Positions 31,799 through 40,703 of a stretch of 64,000 nt of DNA are shown one piece after another. This DNA comes from a bacterium (GTDB lineage: Bacteria > Elusimicrobiota > Elusimicrobia > UBA1565 > UBA9628), in NCBI GenBank assembly GCA_021822495.1, contig JAKAQO010000001.1:638808-702807 (forward strand). Reading direction: 5' to 3'. The notes under the pieces were generated by a model. The model had not been told where the DNA came from. It saw only the letters and a program-made list of their open reading frames with translations, and searched no databases. Position numbers and translations under genes: made by a program. Numbering within the stretch: position 1 is the stretch's first letter; each line of letters starts with the position of its first letter.

Positions 31799-33133
31799 GT
31801 GAGACGATTTAAAAGGTTTGTTTTATTTTCCTTCTTTCTTTCCTTGAGTGCGAACCCGTTTTTCGCCTCTGCCGCTGATTTAATGCCCCCCTCTAGTCTC
31901 CATGCCTTAACCTGGAAAGACTGCGTTCAAATTGCGCTCAAACACAATCCTGATCTTGCCGCCGCCAAAAAAGCGATTGATTCCGCCCGCGCCACCTATT
32001 ACGCTACTTGGAATGAGGTTTTGCCCAGCATATCCTCATTAGAAGACGGTTATACCAAGACCCAATCGAGTAACCAGGCCAGTTTTCTCGCTTCGAACGG
32101 AATTGCCAGCGGCGGTTTTCTTCCCTGGACGCTTCAGGGTTCCGCCCGCATGGATATTTTTAATTTTAAGGATTCCCAGGATATCCGCAAGGCCCACGCT
32201 TTTATTGCCCAGATGTGGGCATCTTATCGAACCTCTTCCGTTACGGTTCGGTATAACTTAAAAGTCGCTTATTATCGTTTGCTTTTTGCCTATCGGATGG
32301 TCAAGGTTGCCAAGGATATTTTAAAGCTTCGGCAAGACAACACTGACATGGTTCAGCTTTTGTATAACAACGGTCAAGAATCCAAGGGAAATTTGATGCT
32401 GTCAAAGGCCCAAACTAAGTTAGCCCAGGAAGCGGTGGACCAAAATCGGCGGCGCTTGCGCCTGGCCCAAATCCAGCTTGATCAACTTTTAGGAAAAGAC
32501 GGTTTCACCCAGGTCGCCGTTCAAGGAACTCTAGACCTTCCAGATCCGCAAAAAGGTTATCCCAATATGGCGTCCTTGGTTGAAAATAATCCCAACGTCC
32601 AACTTCAAAAAGCGATTTGGTGGGGCGCTAAGGCCGGAGTAGGGCAATCCTTGAGCGCGATGTTGCCGAACGTCGGAGTTTTATACAGCCGAAGCAGCCT
32701 TGGAAACAATATGGTGGCGACCCAAAACCCAAGTTGGTCTTTTTTTGGTTCCGTGGACCTTCCCATTTTTTCCAATGGCCCTTTGGGAAATTTCTTTACC
32801 CTGGTCAGCGCTAAAAGGACTGCCGATCAAAATGAAGAGCAATTGCGTTCAACTCGGCTTTTGACCCGGGAGACGATGGAAAACGCCTGGTATAATCTCA
32901 AAAATGAGGCGCAACTGGTTGATGTGTGGACTTATCGTGTCAAGGCGACTAAACAAAGAAACGATGAGTCAACCATTCGCTACAGCGCGGGGCTTATGAC
33001 CTATGACACCTGGGAGATTGCCGTGACTGATCTTGTGAACGCTGAACAAATATTAATTCAAGATCAGTTCACTGAGGCTGAATATTTAGCCGCCTGGGAA
33101 GAGTCTGAAGGTTTGGGTTTGGAGGATCAATGA
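31799..33133 (+). CDS. TolC-family outer-membrane efflux protein
   Basis: A 444-residue outer-membrane factor with a signal peptide (about 1-25) and the two internally repeated helical-barrel halves typical of TolC. The first begins at CVQIALKHNPDLAAAKKAIDSARA; the second follows YPNMASLVENNPNVQLQKAI. GTG start. It overlaps the following membrane-fusion gene by four bases. With that protein and MacB it makes a tripartite pump from inner membrane to exterior. Confidence 0.88.
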   Translation: MRRFKRFVLFSFFLSLSANPFFASAADLMPPSSLHALTWKDCVQIALKHNPDLAAAKKAIDSARATYYATWNEVLPSISSLEDGYTKTQSSNQASFLASNGIASGGFLPWTLQGSARMDIFNFKDSQDIRKAHAFIAQMWASYRTSSVTVRYNLKVAYYRLLFAYRMVKVAKDILKLRQDNTDMVQLLYNNGQESKGNLMLSKAQTKLAQEAVDQNRRRLRLAQIQLDQLLGKDGFTQVAVQGTLDLPDPQKGYPNMASLVENNPNVQLQKAIWWGAKAGVGQSLSAMLPNVGVLYSRSSLGNNMVATQNPSWSFFGSVDLPIFSNGPLGNFFTLVSAKRTADQNEEQLRSTRLLTRETMENAWYNLKNEAQLVDVWTYRVKATKQRNDESTIRYSAGLMTYDTWEIAVTDLVNAEQILIQDQFTEAEYLAAWEESEGLGLEDQ

Positions 33134-34089
33134 GGAAAATTTTGTTATGGAGTTTGGCCGCAGTCCTTGTGGGAGGAGCTTGGTTTTATTGGCATAAAAA
33201 AAATGAGAAGCCAAAGGATACGGGAAAAATCATTTTGGTTCGCCGCGGGCCTTTGCAGGAAACCGTTGAGTCAACAGGAAATATCGCGCCTTTAAACCGA
33301 GTTGAAATTAAACCCGCGATTTCCGGACGCATTGATAAATATTTAGTGGATGAGGGAAGCGTGGTTAAGGCCGGTCAAGTAATCGCCTGGATGAGCTCGT
33401 CTGACCGCGTGGCCATTATGGACGCGGCAAGGTCCCAGGGTCCCAAGGCTCTTAAGAAATGGGAAGACAGCTATAAGCCAACCCCCATTATTGCTCCGAT
33501 TTCAGGAGTCGTGATTTTAAGAAATATCGTCGATGGCCAAACGGTAGACGCCTCAACGGTCCTTTTTGCGATGTCAGATAAATTGATTGTCATTGCCCAA
33601 GTCGATGAAACCGATATTGGAAAAATTCATTTAGAAATGCCGGCCAAAATCGTTCTGGATGCCTATCCCAATCGAACGGCGATGGGAAAAGTTTTCGATA
33701 TTCTCCATGAGGGAGTTAATAACTCTAACGTGATCACCTATAACGTCAAAATTAGCCCTGACGGAGGCGCGCCAGCTTATTACAAATCTCAAATGACCGC
33801 CAATGTCAGTTTCATCGTCAAAGAAAACAAAAACGCTCTTTTTGTTCCCGCCGTTGCCGTCAAACAAAAGAAGGGAAAATACGTTGTACTGGTCCCGGGA
33901 GCGGATGGTCAGCCCGAAGAAAAGCTCGTGACTCTCGGTATTCAAGACGGGACCAATGATGAGATTCTCTCAGGCCTTAAAGACGGCGATTCCATCATTA
34001 TTCCGGGCAATCATTACGTTCCCAGGGAAGCTCAAACCAGCCCCTTAACCTTTGGCGCCAAAAAGAAAGGAAAAAAGCCCGCTTTTTAA
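33130..34089 (+). CDS. HlyD/MacA-like membrane-fusion protein with reduced hairpin
   Basis: A 319-residue periplasmic adaptor with an N-terminal anchor (about 4-21). The lipoyl halves are ISGRIDKYLVDEGSVVKAGQVIAWM and IIAPISGVVILRNIVDGQTVD, followed by beta-barrel and membrane-proximal domains. Between the lipoyl halves only about 30 residues remain, far fewer than the long helical hairpin of MacA that docks on TolC. Docking must therefore differ, or another subunit bridges the gap. Located between the TolC and MacB genes, as expected for the adaptor. Confidence 0.83.
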   Translation: MRKILLWSLAAVLVGGAWFYWHKKNEKPKDTGKIILVRRGPLQETVESTGNIAPLNRVEIKPAISGRIDKYLVDEGSVVKAGQVIAWMSSSDRVAIMDAARSQGPKALKKWEDSYKPTPIIAPISGVVILRNIVDGQTVDASTVLFAMSDKLIVIAQVDETDIGKIHLEMPAKIVLDAYPNRTAMGKVFDILHEGVNNSNVITYNVKISPDGGAPAYYKSQMTANVSFIVKENKNALFVPAVAVKQKKGKYVVLVPGADGQPEEKLVTLGIQDGTNDEILSGLKDGDSIIIPGNHYVPREAQTSPLTFGAKKKGKKPAF

Positions 34090-34097
34090 TTTGAATC

Positions 34098-36110
34098 ATG
34101 CCCGTCATCCAACTCGATAATATCCGGCATTCGTATAAAGTCGGAGCGGGGAATCTCCTAGTCCTTAAAGGAATCAATTTGTCCATTGATCAAGGAGAAT
34201 TTGTCGCGATCATGGGGCCTTCGGGTTCTGGAAAGTCGACTTTGCTTCAGATTTTAGGGCTCTTAGAGCGTCCGACCGAAGGTCGCTACCTTTTGATGGG
34301 AAAAGACGTATCGCGGTTATCCGATGATGAGGGCGCGGCACTTCGCTCAAAAACTATCGGGTTTATTTTTCAGATGTTTAATTTATTGTCTCGGACCAGC
34401 GCCTTAGACAATGTGCTTCTTCCGGCGATTTACGCTGGCCAAGGGATTCCCCACCCAAGAGCTCTGGGCCTTCTTGAAGATGTCGGGCTTTCGGACCGCG
34501 TTCATCATAAGCCCAATCAGCTTTCCGGCGGGCAGCAACAGAGGGTGGCGATTGCAAGATCTCTAATCAATTCTCCAAAAATTATTTTTGCCGATGAACC
34601 GACTGGAAATTTAGCTTCCGATCAGGCTGATGAAGTGCTTGAAAAATTGTCCGAGCTCAACGCGCGCGGGATGACCGTGATTATGGTCACTCACGAACCG
34701 GATATCGCCTCTTACGCCGAGCGCATTATTAAAATCAAGGACGGTCTCATCCAGTCTGATGAAAAGAACCCAAACCCTAAACATCAATTAAGTAAGACCC
34801 AAAGCGCCCCAAATGGGGCAGAAAAAGAAATTGCGGTCCTATCTTCTCCTCACGTTCTTCCTGATCTGAGTTGGCTTGAGGTTAAGGAAAATGCTTCTTC
34901 CGCCGCGCGCGCGATTTCGGCCAATAAAACCCGCTCTTTCTTGTCTGTCTTGGGAATTTTGATCGGGGTTTGTTCGGTGATCGCAATGTTGGCCATTGGT
35001 CGCGGCGCGCAAAAATCCATTGAGGCCCGCATTTCGGGTCTCGGTTCCAATTTAGTTATGATCTGGCCTTTTTCTTCTGCCGCTTTTCATGGCGGAACTG
35101 GCGCGGTGTCTCGCTTGACCTTGGAAGATATGACGGCTATTTCTCACTTGAGTTCCCATATTATCGCAGTCAATGGAGAGGTGTCGGGAAATGAACAAGT
35201 CGTTTATAAAAATAAGAACACCAATACGGAAGTGAATGGAGATTTGCCTGCTTACGCTTCCATGCACTCCGCCGAACCTTATTACGGGCGCTTTTTTACA
35301 GATGAAGAAAATAATAATATTGCCCAGGTTGCGGTTTTAGGACAAACTGTCGTCAACACTCTTTTCGGAAAAAATGATCCAGTGGGTCAACAGATCAAAA
35401 TTAAGCGTATAAGCTTTAAAGTCATTGGAATCTTGCCCCCTAAAGGTTCCAGCGCCTGGCATGATCAAGATGATTTGGTCGTGATTCCCCTTAAGACCGC
35501 GATGATGAGATTAGGACTCAACGGCTGGAGCAGTTTAAATAGTCGTGGGCGTTATCTTCAAAGGATGGAAGTGGAATGCGACGGCCCTAATTCTATTGAT
35601 GGAGTCATGGCTAAGATCAAGGCTTTCTTAAGAGCGCGTCATCACTTGCCAGCTTATAAAGACGACGATTTTACCGTTCGTAATATGCAAGACATTCAAT
35701 CCGCTTTGACCGGAACAACGAAAACTTTCGGGGTTCTTTTGGGAATTGTCGCTGCGATTTCAATACTCGTTGGCGGGATTGGGATTATGAACATCATGCT
35801 GGTTTCAGTCACGGAAAGAACGCGGGAAATTGGCCTTAGAAAAGCCGTGGGAGCGCCTAGGCGCGCGATTTTAGCCCAGTTTCTCATCGAGTCGGCGTTA
35901 CTTTCTTTGCTTGGAGGAACGATTGGAGTTCTTTTAGGGGTGGGAATCGCATTTGTGATGACTCATTTTGCGGGTTGGGCCGCGATTGTGAGTCCGCAAT
36001 CTGTCATTCTGGCTTTTGGTTGTTCCGCGATCATCGGGATTATCTTCGGCTTTTGGCCGGCCCGCAAGGCGTCTTTATTGTCTCCCATTGAAGCTTTGCG
36101 TTATGAGTAA
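34098..36110 (+). CDS. macB: MacB-type ABC transporter (ATPase plus FtsX-like permease)
   Basis: A 670-residue fusion. Residues about 1-225 are the ATPase: Walker A GPSGSGKST, signature LSGGQQQRVAI, Walker B IIFADEPTGN. The permease half (about 270-670) has a first helix at SFLSVLGILIGVCSVIAML, a large periplasmic domain, and three C-terminal helices starting VAAISILVGGIGIMNIMLV, the MacB/FtsX arrangement. It expels macrolides, peptides or envelope lipids in known cases. ECF control here suggests export of something that stresses the envelope. Confidence 0.92.
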   Translation: MPVIQLDNIRHSYKVGAGNLLVLKGINLSIDQGEFVAIMGPSGSGKSTLLQILGLLERPTEGRYLLMGKDVSRLSDDEGAALRSKTIGFIFQMFNLLSRTSALDNVLLPAIYAGQGIPHPRALGLLEDVGLSDRVHHKPNQLSGGQQQRVAIARSLINSPKIIFADEPTGNLASDQADEVLEKLSELNARGMTVIMVTHEPDIASYAERIIKIKDGLIQSDEKNPNPKHQLSKTQSAPNGAEKEIAVLSSPHVLPDLSWLEVKENASSAARAISANKTRSFLSVLGILIGVCSVIAMLAIGRGAQKSIEARISGLGSNLVMIWPFSSAAFHGGTGAVSRLTLEDMTAISHLSSHIIAVNGEVSGNEQVVYKNKNTNTEVNGDLPAYASMHSAEPYYGRFFTDEENNNIAQVAVLGQTVVNTLFGKNDPVGQQIKIKRISFKVIGILPPKGSSAWHDQDDLVVIPLKTAMMRLGLNGWSSLNSRGRYLQRMEVECDGPNSIDGVMAKIKAFLRARHHLPAYKDDDFTVRNMQDIQSALTGTTKTFGVLLGIVAAISILVGGIGIMNIMLVSVTERTREIGLRKAVGAPRRAILAQFLIESALLSLLGGTIGVLLGVGIAFVMTHFAGWAAIVSPQSVILAFGCSAIIGIIFGFWPARKASLLSPIEALRYE

Positions 36111-36116
36111 TGAAAA

Positions 36117-36485
36117 ATGAGTTCTCAATTTTGGCTTCGCGCCGGAAGTCTTCTCATGCTCTTAGGCGTTGCCGCAGGGGCGTTTGGGGCTCACGGGCTT
36201 AAAAACTTTCTTTCTCCGGAAATGAAACAGGTTTATGAGACAGGCGTCAAATATCAAATCTATCATGCCTTGGCTCTTTTGCTCGTTTCTGAAATTGCGC
36301 TGAGAAATCAAAATCCATGGGTTGAGCGGGCGGGATTTTCATTTCTGACTGGCATTTTTTTATTTTCTGGGAGTCTCTATGTCTTGTCTTTAAGCGGAAT
36401 TAAGAAGTGGGGGATGGTGACTCCTTTAGGCGGCCTTGCGTTTTTGGCGGGTTGGGCTTTTCTGCTTATTTCTTCCTTCAACTAA
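36117..36485 (+). CDS. DUF423 membrane protein
   Basis: A 122-residue integral membrane protein with four helices and the conserved N-terminal GVAAGAFGAHGLKNFLSPEM followed by YQIYHALALL, the DUF423 (YwdK/YgdD) signature. Function is unknown in all bacteria I recall. It starts seven bases after macB and is followed by a strong terminator, so it ends the efflux operon. Confidence 0.9.
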   Translation: MSSQFWLRAGSLLMLLGVAAGAFGAHGLKNFLSPEMKQVYETGVKYQIYHALALLLVSEIALRNQNPWVERAGFSFLTGIFLFSGSLYVLSLSGIKKWGMVTPLGGLAFLAGWAFLLISSFN

Positions 36486-36494
36486 TCCCTCAAT

Positions 36495-36526
36495 AAAAAA
36501 AGCGCCCTTAAAAGGGCGCTTTTTTT
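36495..36526. terminator. Bidirectional intrinsic terminator
   Basis: AGCGCCCTT (36501-36509) and AAGGGCGCT (36512-36520) form a perfect stem with a 2-base gap. It is flanked by seven As on the left and seven Ts on the right. It lies between the convergent DUF423 and FKBP genes and should stop transcription from both sides. Confidence 0.95.
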
Positions 36527-36540
36527 AAGTTCTCGAGAGA

Positions 36541-37074
36541 TTAAGATTTCTGGTTATCCACGCTGACGACCGTCACGTCAAAATTAAGCGTTTTTCCGGC
36601 CAAGGGATGATTTAAGTCTAACGTCACATTCTTTTTGCCGATTTGGGAAATGCTGGCTTGGAAATGTTGTCCGTTTTTGGCTGTTCCCCCTACCATGGAA
36701 CCGATTTTAAGAGAGGCGAGATCCTTGAAAGAAGTTTTGGGAACCTTGACGAATTTTTTAGGATTGACAATGCCGTATCCGTCCTGAGGGCTGACAACAA
36801 CGTGTTTTTGAGCGCCGGCTTTAAGACCCATTAGGGCGCTGTCTAAGCCCGGAATGATTTGCCCGGAACCCTCGATGAACATGAGGGGTTTTTTCCCGAT
36901 GGAGGTGTCAACTACTTGGCCGTCAACTTTAAGAGTGTAATCAATTTGGACAACGGAGCCCTTTTGAATGGCTTGCCCCCCCGCCATTTTTTTACAGGCG
37001 GCAAACCCCAGGGTGGCTGCACCGATCATTAATAATAAATATTTAAGGTTTAGTTTTTTATTTTTGAGCGTCAT
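36541..37074 (-). CDS. FKBP-type (SlyD-like) peptidyl-prolyl isomerase lipoprotein
   Basis: A 177-residue protein. The hydrophobic N-terminus ends in a lipobox-like GFAACKK, so the mature protein is probably a lipoprotein beginning at Cys26. The catalytic domain (KGSVVQIDYTLKVDGQVVDTS, then IIPGLDSALMGLKAG) with an inserted flap and DLNHPLAGKTLNFDVTV at the end is the SlyD-type FKBP. It would assist folding of periplasmic or membrane proteins. No histidine-rich metal tail as in E. coli SlyD. Confidence 0.9.
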   Translation of the reverse strand: MTLKNKKLNLKYLLLMIGAATLGFAACKKMAGGQAIQKGSVVQIDYTLKVDGQVVDTSIGKKPLMFIEGSGQIIPGLDSALMGLKAGAQKHVVVSPQDGYGIVNPKKFVKVPKTSFKDLASLKIGSMVGGTAKNGQHFQASISQIGKKNVTLDLNHPLAGKTLNFDVTVVSVDNQKS

Positions 37075-37114
37075 TCATTTTTCTCCTTATAAAGTCCGTA
37101 TGGGCTATTATAGC

Positions 37115-38935
37115 TTAAGCGACTCCCATTTGAAGCCCGTCTTTTAAGATTGCGTCAATGTCTTCACCATCGAGAACCTCTCGGTCGAAAAGTTTTTTCG
37201 CGAGATCATCTAAAATTTTCTTATGAGTGAGGAGGAGATTGTGGGCTTTTTCATGAGCCTCTGTCACCAGACGTTTGACTTCTTCGTCAATGAGCTGAGC
37301 GGTTCTTTCTGAATAGCCGTTTTGTTGGGAAAGGTCTCGTCCTAAAAAAATTTCCTGCTCGGGCTGTTTGAGGGACAAGGGGCCGATCTTATCGGACATC
37401 CCAAATTCTGTCACCATCTTGCTCGCGTAGGAAGAGGCTTTTTGGAGATCGTCGGAAGCGCCGGTGGTGATTTCATTAAACACCAGTTCTTCCGCGCAAC
37501 GGCCGCCGAGAAGAACCGCCAAACGATTAAGGATTTCGCTTCTAGAAGTTAAATATTTATCCTCGGTGGGAAGTTGAAGCGTGTAGCCCAAAGCGTGACC
37601 GCGGGAAACGATGGACACCTTGTGGACCGGATCCGCGTTCGGCAAAAGCTTCGCGACCAAGGTGTGTCCCGATTCATGATACGCCACGATATTTTTTTCC
37701 TTATCAGACATGAGACTTGACTTTTTCTGGGGGCCGGCCATGACGCGCTCGATAGATTCTTCGAGATCGCTCATCTCGACCTCGGGTTTGTCTTTTCGGG
37801 CGGCAAGAAGCGCCGCTTCATTGATGACGTTGGCTAAATCCGCTCCAGAAAACCCGGGCGTTCTTCGCGCGATGACGGAGAGATCAACCTTGGAAGACAT
37901 CTTGACGTCCTTGGCGTGAACTTTCAAAATTTCTTCCCGTCCTTTAAGATGCGGGGCGGGAACGTGGATTTGACGGTCGAAACGGCCCGGGCGAAGAAGG
38001 GCCGGGTCAATGACGTCCGGGCGGTTGGTCGCGGCGATGAGAACGATTCCCTGGTTTTGCTCAAAGCCGTCAAGCTCGATAAGAAGTTGATTTAAGGTTT
38101 GCTCGCGTTCGTCGTGTCCCCCTCCAATTCCGGCAAAGCGGTGTCTTCCCACGGCATCAAGTTCATCAATAAAGATAACAGCGGGAGCGGTTTTTCTGGC
38201 CTGATCGAAAAGGTCTCTGACGCGAGACGCCCCAACGCCGACAAACATTTCGACAAATTCAGAGGCCGAGGCCGAGAAAAATGGAACGCCGGCTTCTCCG
38301 GATACTGCGCGGGCAAGCAAGGTCTTCCCGGTTCCCGGTTGTCCGAAAAGAAGAACTCCGCGTGGCATTTTCCCCCCTAATCTTTGAAACCTCGCGGGAT
38401 TTTTTAGAAATTCGACAATTTCTTGAAGTTCTTCTTTAGATTCATCGCATCCGGCGACGTCAGCAAAAGTCGTCTTTTTCTTTTTGTCGTCCACCATGCG
38501 CGCCTTCGTTCTTCCGAAAGACATCGCCTGTTTTCCCCCCATTTGGACTTGTCGGATGACAAAAATCCACCAAAGGGCGAAGAAGAGAACCACCCATCCG
38601 ATGTTGACAATCAAGCTCGTCACCCAGCTCCGATCGGGTTCTCCGGAAAAATTTTTGACATTGTATTTTTCCAAATCTTGAACGAGTTTTAAATCCGGGA
38701 GAGGAATAGTTTTAAATTCTTCTATTTTGCCGTCATCTTCTTTTATTTTTCCCGAGATGGTATCCGGACTCACCTTAACATCGCTAATATTTCCGGCTTT
38801 GAGTTCGGCTTTGAATTCCGAGTAAGGAATTTCCTTGTCGGACATGGTGGGAGTTTTTATGTTTTTGAAAAGAACGATGATGAGAAGAAAGGCTGCGGCC
38901 CAGAGAATCAGTTGTTTGATGTTTTTATTTTCCAT
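37115..38935 (-). CDS. ftsH: ATP-dependent zinc metalloprotease FtsH
   Basis: A 606-residue membrane protease. Two N-terminal transmembrane helices (about 8-25 and 103-122) bracket a periplasmic domain. The AAA domain has GQPGTGKT (Walker A), FIDELDAVG (Walker B) and the second region of homology [20 protein letters not shown]. The zinc site is HESGH. It degrades membrane and regulatory proteins. Ends 15 bases downstream of hpt on the same strand, a common hpt-ftsH pairing. Confidence 0.98.
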   Translation of the reverse strand: MENKNIKQLILWAAAFLLIIVLFKNIKTPTMSDKEIPYSEFKAELKAGNISDVKVSPDTISGKIKEDDGKIEEFKTIPLPDLKLVQDLEKYNVKNFSGEPDRSWVTSLIVNIGWVVLFFALWWIFVIRQVQMGGKQAMSFGRTKARMVDDKKKKTTFADVAGCDESKEELQEIVEFLKNPARFQRLGGKMPRGVLLFGQPGTGKTLLARAVSGEAGVPFFSASASEFVEMFVGVGASRVRDLFDQARKTAPAVIFIDELDAVGRHRFAGIGGGHDEREQTLNQLLIELDGFEQNQGIVLIAATNRPDVIDPALLRPGRFDRQIHVPAPHLKGREEILKVHAKDVKMSSKVDLSVIARRTPGFSGADLANVINEAALLAARKDKPEVEMSDLEESIERVMAGPQKKSSLMSDKEKNIVAYHESGHTLVAKLLPNADPVHKVSIVSRGHALGYTLQLPTEDKYLTSRSEILNRLAVLLGGRCAEELVFNEITTGASDDLQKASSYASKMVTEFGMSDKIGPLSLKQPEQEIFLGRDLSQQNGYSERTAQLIDEEVKRLVTEAHEKAHNLLLTHKKILDDLAKKLFDREVLDGEDIDAILKDGLQMGVA

Positions 38936-38950
38936 AGAGAGTTAATTTTA

Positions 38951-39502
38951 TTATTTTTTGAGGACGCCGATGTAGGGAAGATTTCTATATTTTTCATTCA
39001 GATCGAGACCATAGCCGACGACAAACTCATTAGGAATGGTAAACCCGACGTATTTGGCTTTGACCGAAATCTTTCGGCATTCAGGTTTATCGAGAAGAGA
39101 GCAAATCTCAAGCGAGCGCGGGTTTCGAGTTTTGAGAATGTTCTCAAGGTAGCTCAAAGTGAGTCCGGTATCAACAATGTCTTCAACGATGATGACATCT
39201 CTTCCTTCGATTGTTTCCCGCAGATCTAAAAGAAGTCTCACGATTCCGTTCGATTTTTCGCCTGAATAAGAGGCTAAACTCATGAAATCGATGCAACAGT
39301 CAATGGAGAGCGCCCGCATTAAATCGGATAGAAAAAATACGCTTCCTTTTAATATGCCAATAAGAACGGGGTTTTTATTCGCATAATCCCGAGAGATTTG
39401 CTCTCCTAATTCTTTGACGCGTGCGCGAATCTGTTCCTCGGAAACAAGGACCTTTTTTATGTTGATGTTGATTTTTTCTTGGGCTGTGCGCGCGGATAGC
39501 AT
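38951..39502 (-). CDS. hpt: Hypoxanthine phosphoribosyltransferase
   Basis: A 183-residue purine-salvage enzyme that converts hypoxanthine or guanine to IMP or GMP with PRPP. The PRPP motif VIIVEDIVDTGLTL and the N-terminal GILKGSVFF loop are diagnostic. Located just upstream of ftsH, as in many bacteria. The AT-rich region 39503-39558 separates it from the divergent ddl gene and contains TATAAT at 39518-39523 for ddl. Confidence 0.95.
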   Translation of the reverse strand: MLSARTAQEKININIKKVLVSEEQIRARVKELGEQISRDYANKNPVLIGILKGSVFFLSDLMRALSIDCCIDFMSLASYSGEKSNGIVRLLLDLRETIEGRDVIIVEDIVDTGLTLSYLENILKTRNPRSLEICSLLDKPECRKISVKAKYVGFTIPNEFVVGYGLDLNEKYRNLPYIGVLKK

Positions 39503-39558
39503 CGTATCTTTTTATCATATAATATTTCTATTGATTTTTTAAAAAGGATTTTATTTAA

Positions 39559-40644
39559 ATGGCCAAGAAAAGAGTGTGGATCGTGGGTGGGGGGGAATCG
39601 GCGGAGCGAGATGTTTCCGTAGTCAGCGCCCGGACCATTTTTCACGCCTTGGATCCCAAAAAATACGAAAAGGAGTTGATTTGGATCTCGCCGCAGGGGC
39701 AATGGATTAAAAAAGATATTATATTTATTGAACAATTTGAAAAAGTAAAAATTTCTCAAACAGCCCATTCCTCTAAAAATCTTTCTTCACTCTCATTGTC
39801 TGAAGGTTTTCACGTGAAAACCTTGCCGGAGATTGTTTTCCCTGTTTTGCATGGTCCTTTGGGTGAAGATGGTTCTATTCAAGGTTTTTTAGAAATGATT
39901 CATGTCCCTTATGTGGGTTGCGGGATTTTAGCTTCAGCTTTGGGGATGGATAAAGAATTTGCGAAAATTTTGGCTGAGCGCGCGAATATTCCGGTGTTGC
40001 CTTATTTTTGTATTTATGATCTTAAAGAGGCTGAAAATGTAGCGCGAAAGCTTGGCTTTCCTGTTTTTGTTAAGCCGGCACGTCTGGGCTCTTCGGTGGG
40101 AATTTCAAAGGTCACGTCCATGGGTCAACTTCTTCCCGCAGTCAAAAACGCCTTTCAATACGACACCAAGGTTTTGATCGAAAAGGCGATTGAGCCTCGG
40201 GAAATTGAGTGCGCGGTGTTGGGGGACCCGCATTCTTTCGAACCTCGCTTTCAGTTGCGTGCTTCTGCTCTTGGGGAGGTGGTTCCGCATTCAGAGTTCT
40301 ATGATTATAAAACTAAATATTTAGCTCAAAATGAAGCAGGGCGGGAAATTCCGGCCCGATTAAGCGTTCGTCAAACCCGGCAAATTCAAGACTACTCATT
40401 GCGAATTTTTAAGGCTCTGGATGGTTATGGTTTGGGACGTGTGGACTTTTTGATAGATAAAAAAACAAATAAGGTCTATTTTAATGAGATTAACACCTTG
40501 CCGGGATTTACCTCGACGAGTATGTATCCCGCTCTTTGGGAGTTCTCCGGGATTAAAATTCAATCCCTCATGGATATTTTGATTGAATTGGCTCTTAAAA
40601 GGGGCGCGGCGACCCGGCGCCTCAAGAAAACTCCTCTTGTTTGA
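39559..40644 (+). CDS. ddl: D-alanine--D-alanine ligase
   Basis: A 361-residue ATP-grasp enzyme that makes the D-Ala-D-Ala end of peptidoglycan precursors. Seen are the N-terminal GGGESAERDVSVVSA loop, FPVLHGPLGEDGSIQG, the ATP-grasp FVKPARLGSSVGISKV and the C-terminal VYFNEINTLPGFTSTSMYP. The YxxK-type omega loop appears as EFYDYKTKY. It contains a perfect 22-base palindrome at 39803-39824 within the coding sequence, a candidate ParB site for the parAB genes downstream. Confidence 0.95.
   Translation: MAKKRVWIVGGGESAERDVSVVSARTIFHALDPKKYEKELIWISPQGQWIKKDIIFIEQFEKVKISQTAHSSKNLSSLSLSEGFHVKTLPEIVFPVLHGPLGEDGSIQGFLEMIHVPYVGCGILASALGMDKEFAKILAERANIPVLPYFCIYDLKEAENVARKLGFPVFVKPARLGSSVGISKVTSMGQLLPAVKNAFQYDTKVLIEKAIEPREIECAVLGDPHSFEPRFQLRASALGEVVPHSEFYDYKTKYLAQNEAGREIPARLSVRQTRQIQDYSLRIFKALDGYGLGRVDFLIDKKTNKVYFNEINTLPGFTSTSMYPALWEFSGIKIQSLMDILIELALKRGAATRRLKKTPLV
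39803..39824. promoter_or_regulatory. Perfect 22-base palindrome, candidate parS
   Basis: AAGGTTTTCAC followed by its exact reverse complement. The centre TTTTCACGTGAAAA differs from the widely conserved parS core GTTTCACGTGAAAC only at its two outermost positions. It lies 0.9 kb upstream of parA, inside ddl; chromosomal parS sites often sit within or near genes next to parAB. Confidence 0.7.
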
Positions 40645-40682
40645 TTTAAAATTCATAAACTGCTAGCATAAACAGAGCTCAA

Positions 40683-40700
40683 AGTTTTCACGGGAAAACT
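40683..40700. promoter_or_regulatory. Degenerate parS-like dyad at the parA start
   Basis: AGTTTTCACGGGAAAACT is an 18-base palindrome with one mismatched pair. It shares TTTTCAC and GAAAA with the perfect palindrome at 39803-39824. It ends three bases before the parA initiation codon, so ParB or ParA binding here could autoregulate the operon. Confidence 0.6.
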
Positions 40701-40703
40701 CAT

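Noticed and set aside
36228-36256. TGAAAC-N16-CGTC resembling the sigma-W-like promoter
   Set aside because: It lies inside the DUF423 coding sequence, lacks the CGTA box and precedes no gene start.
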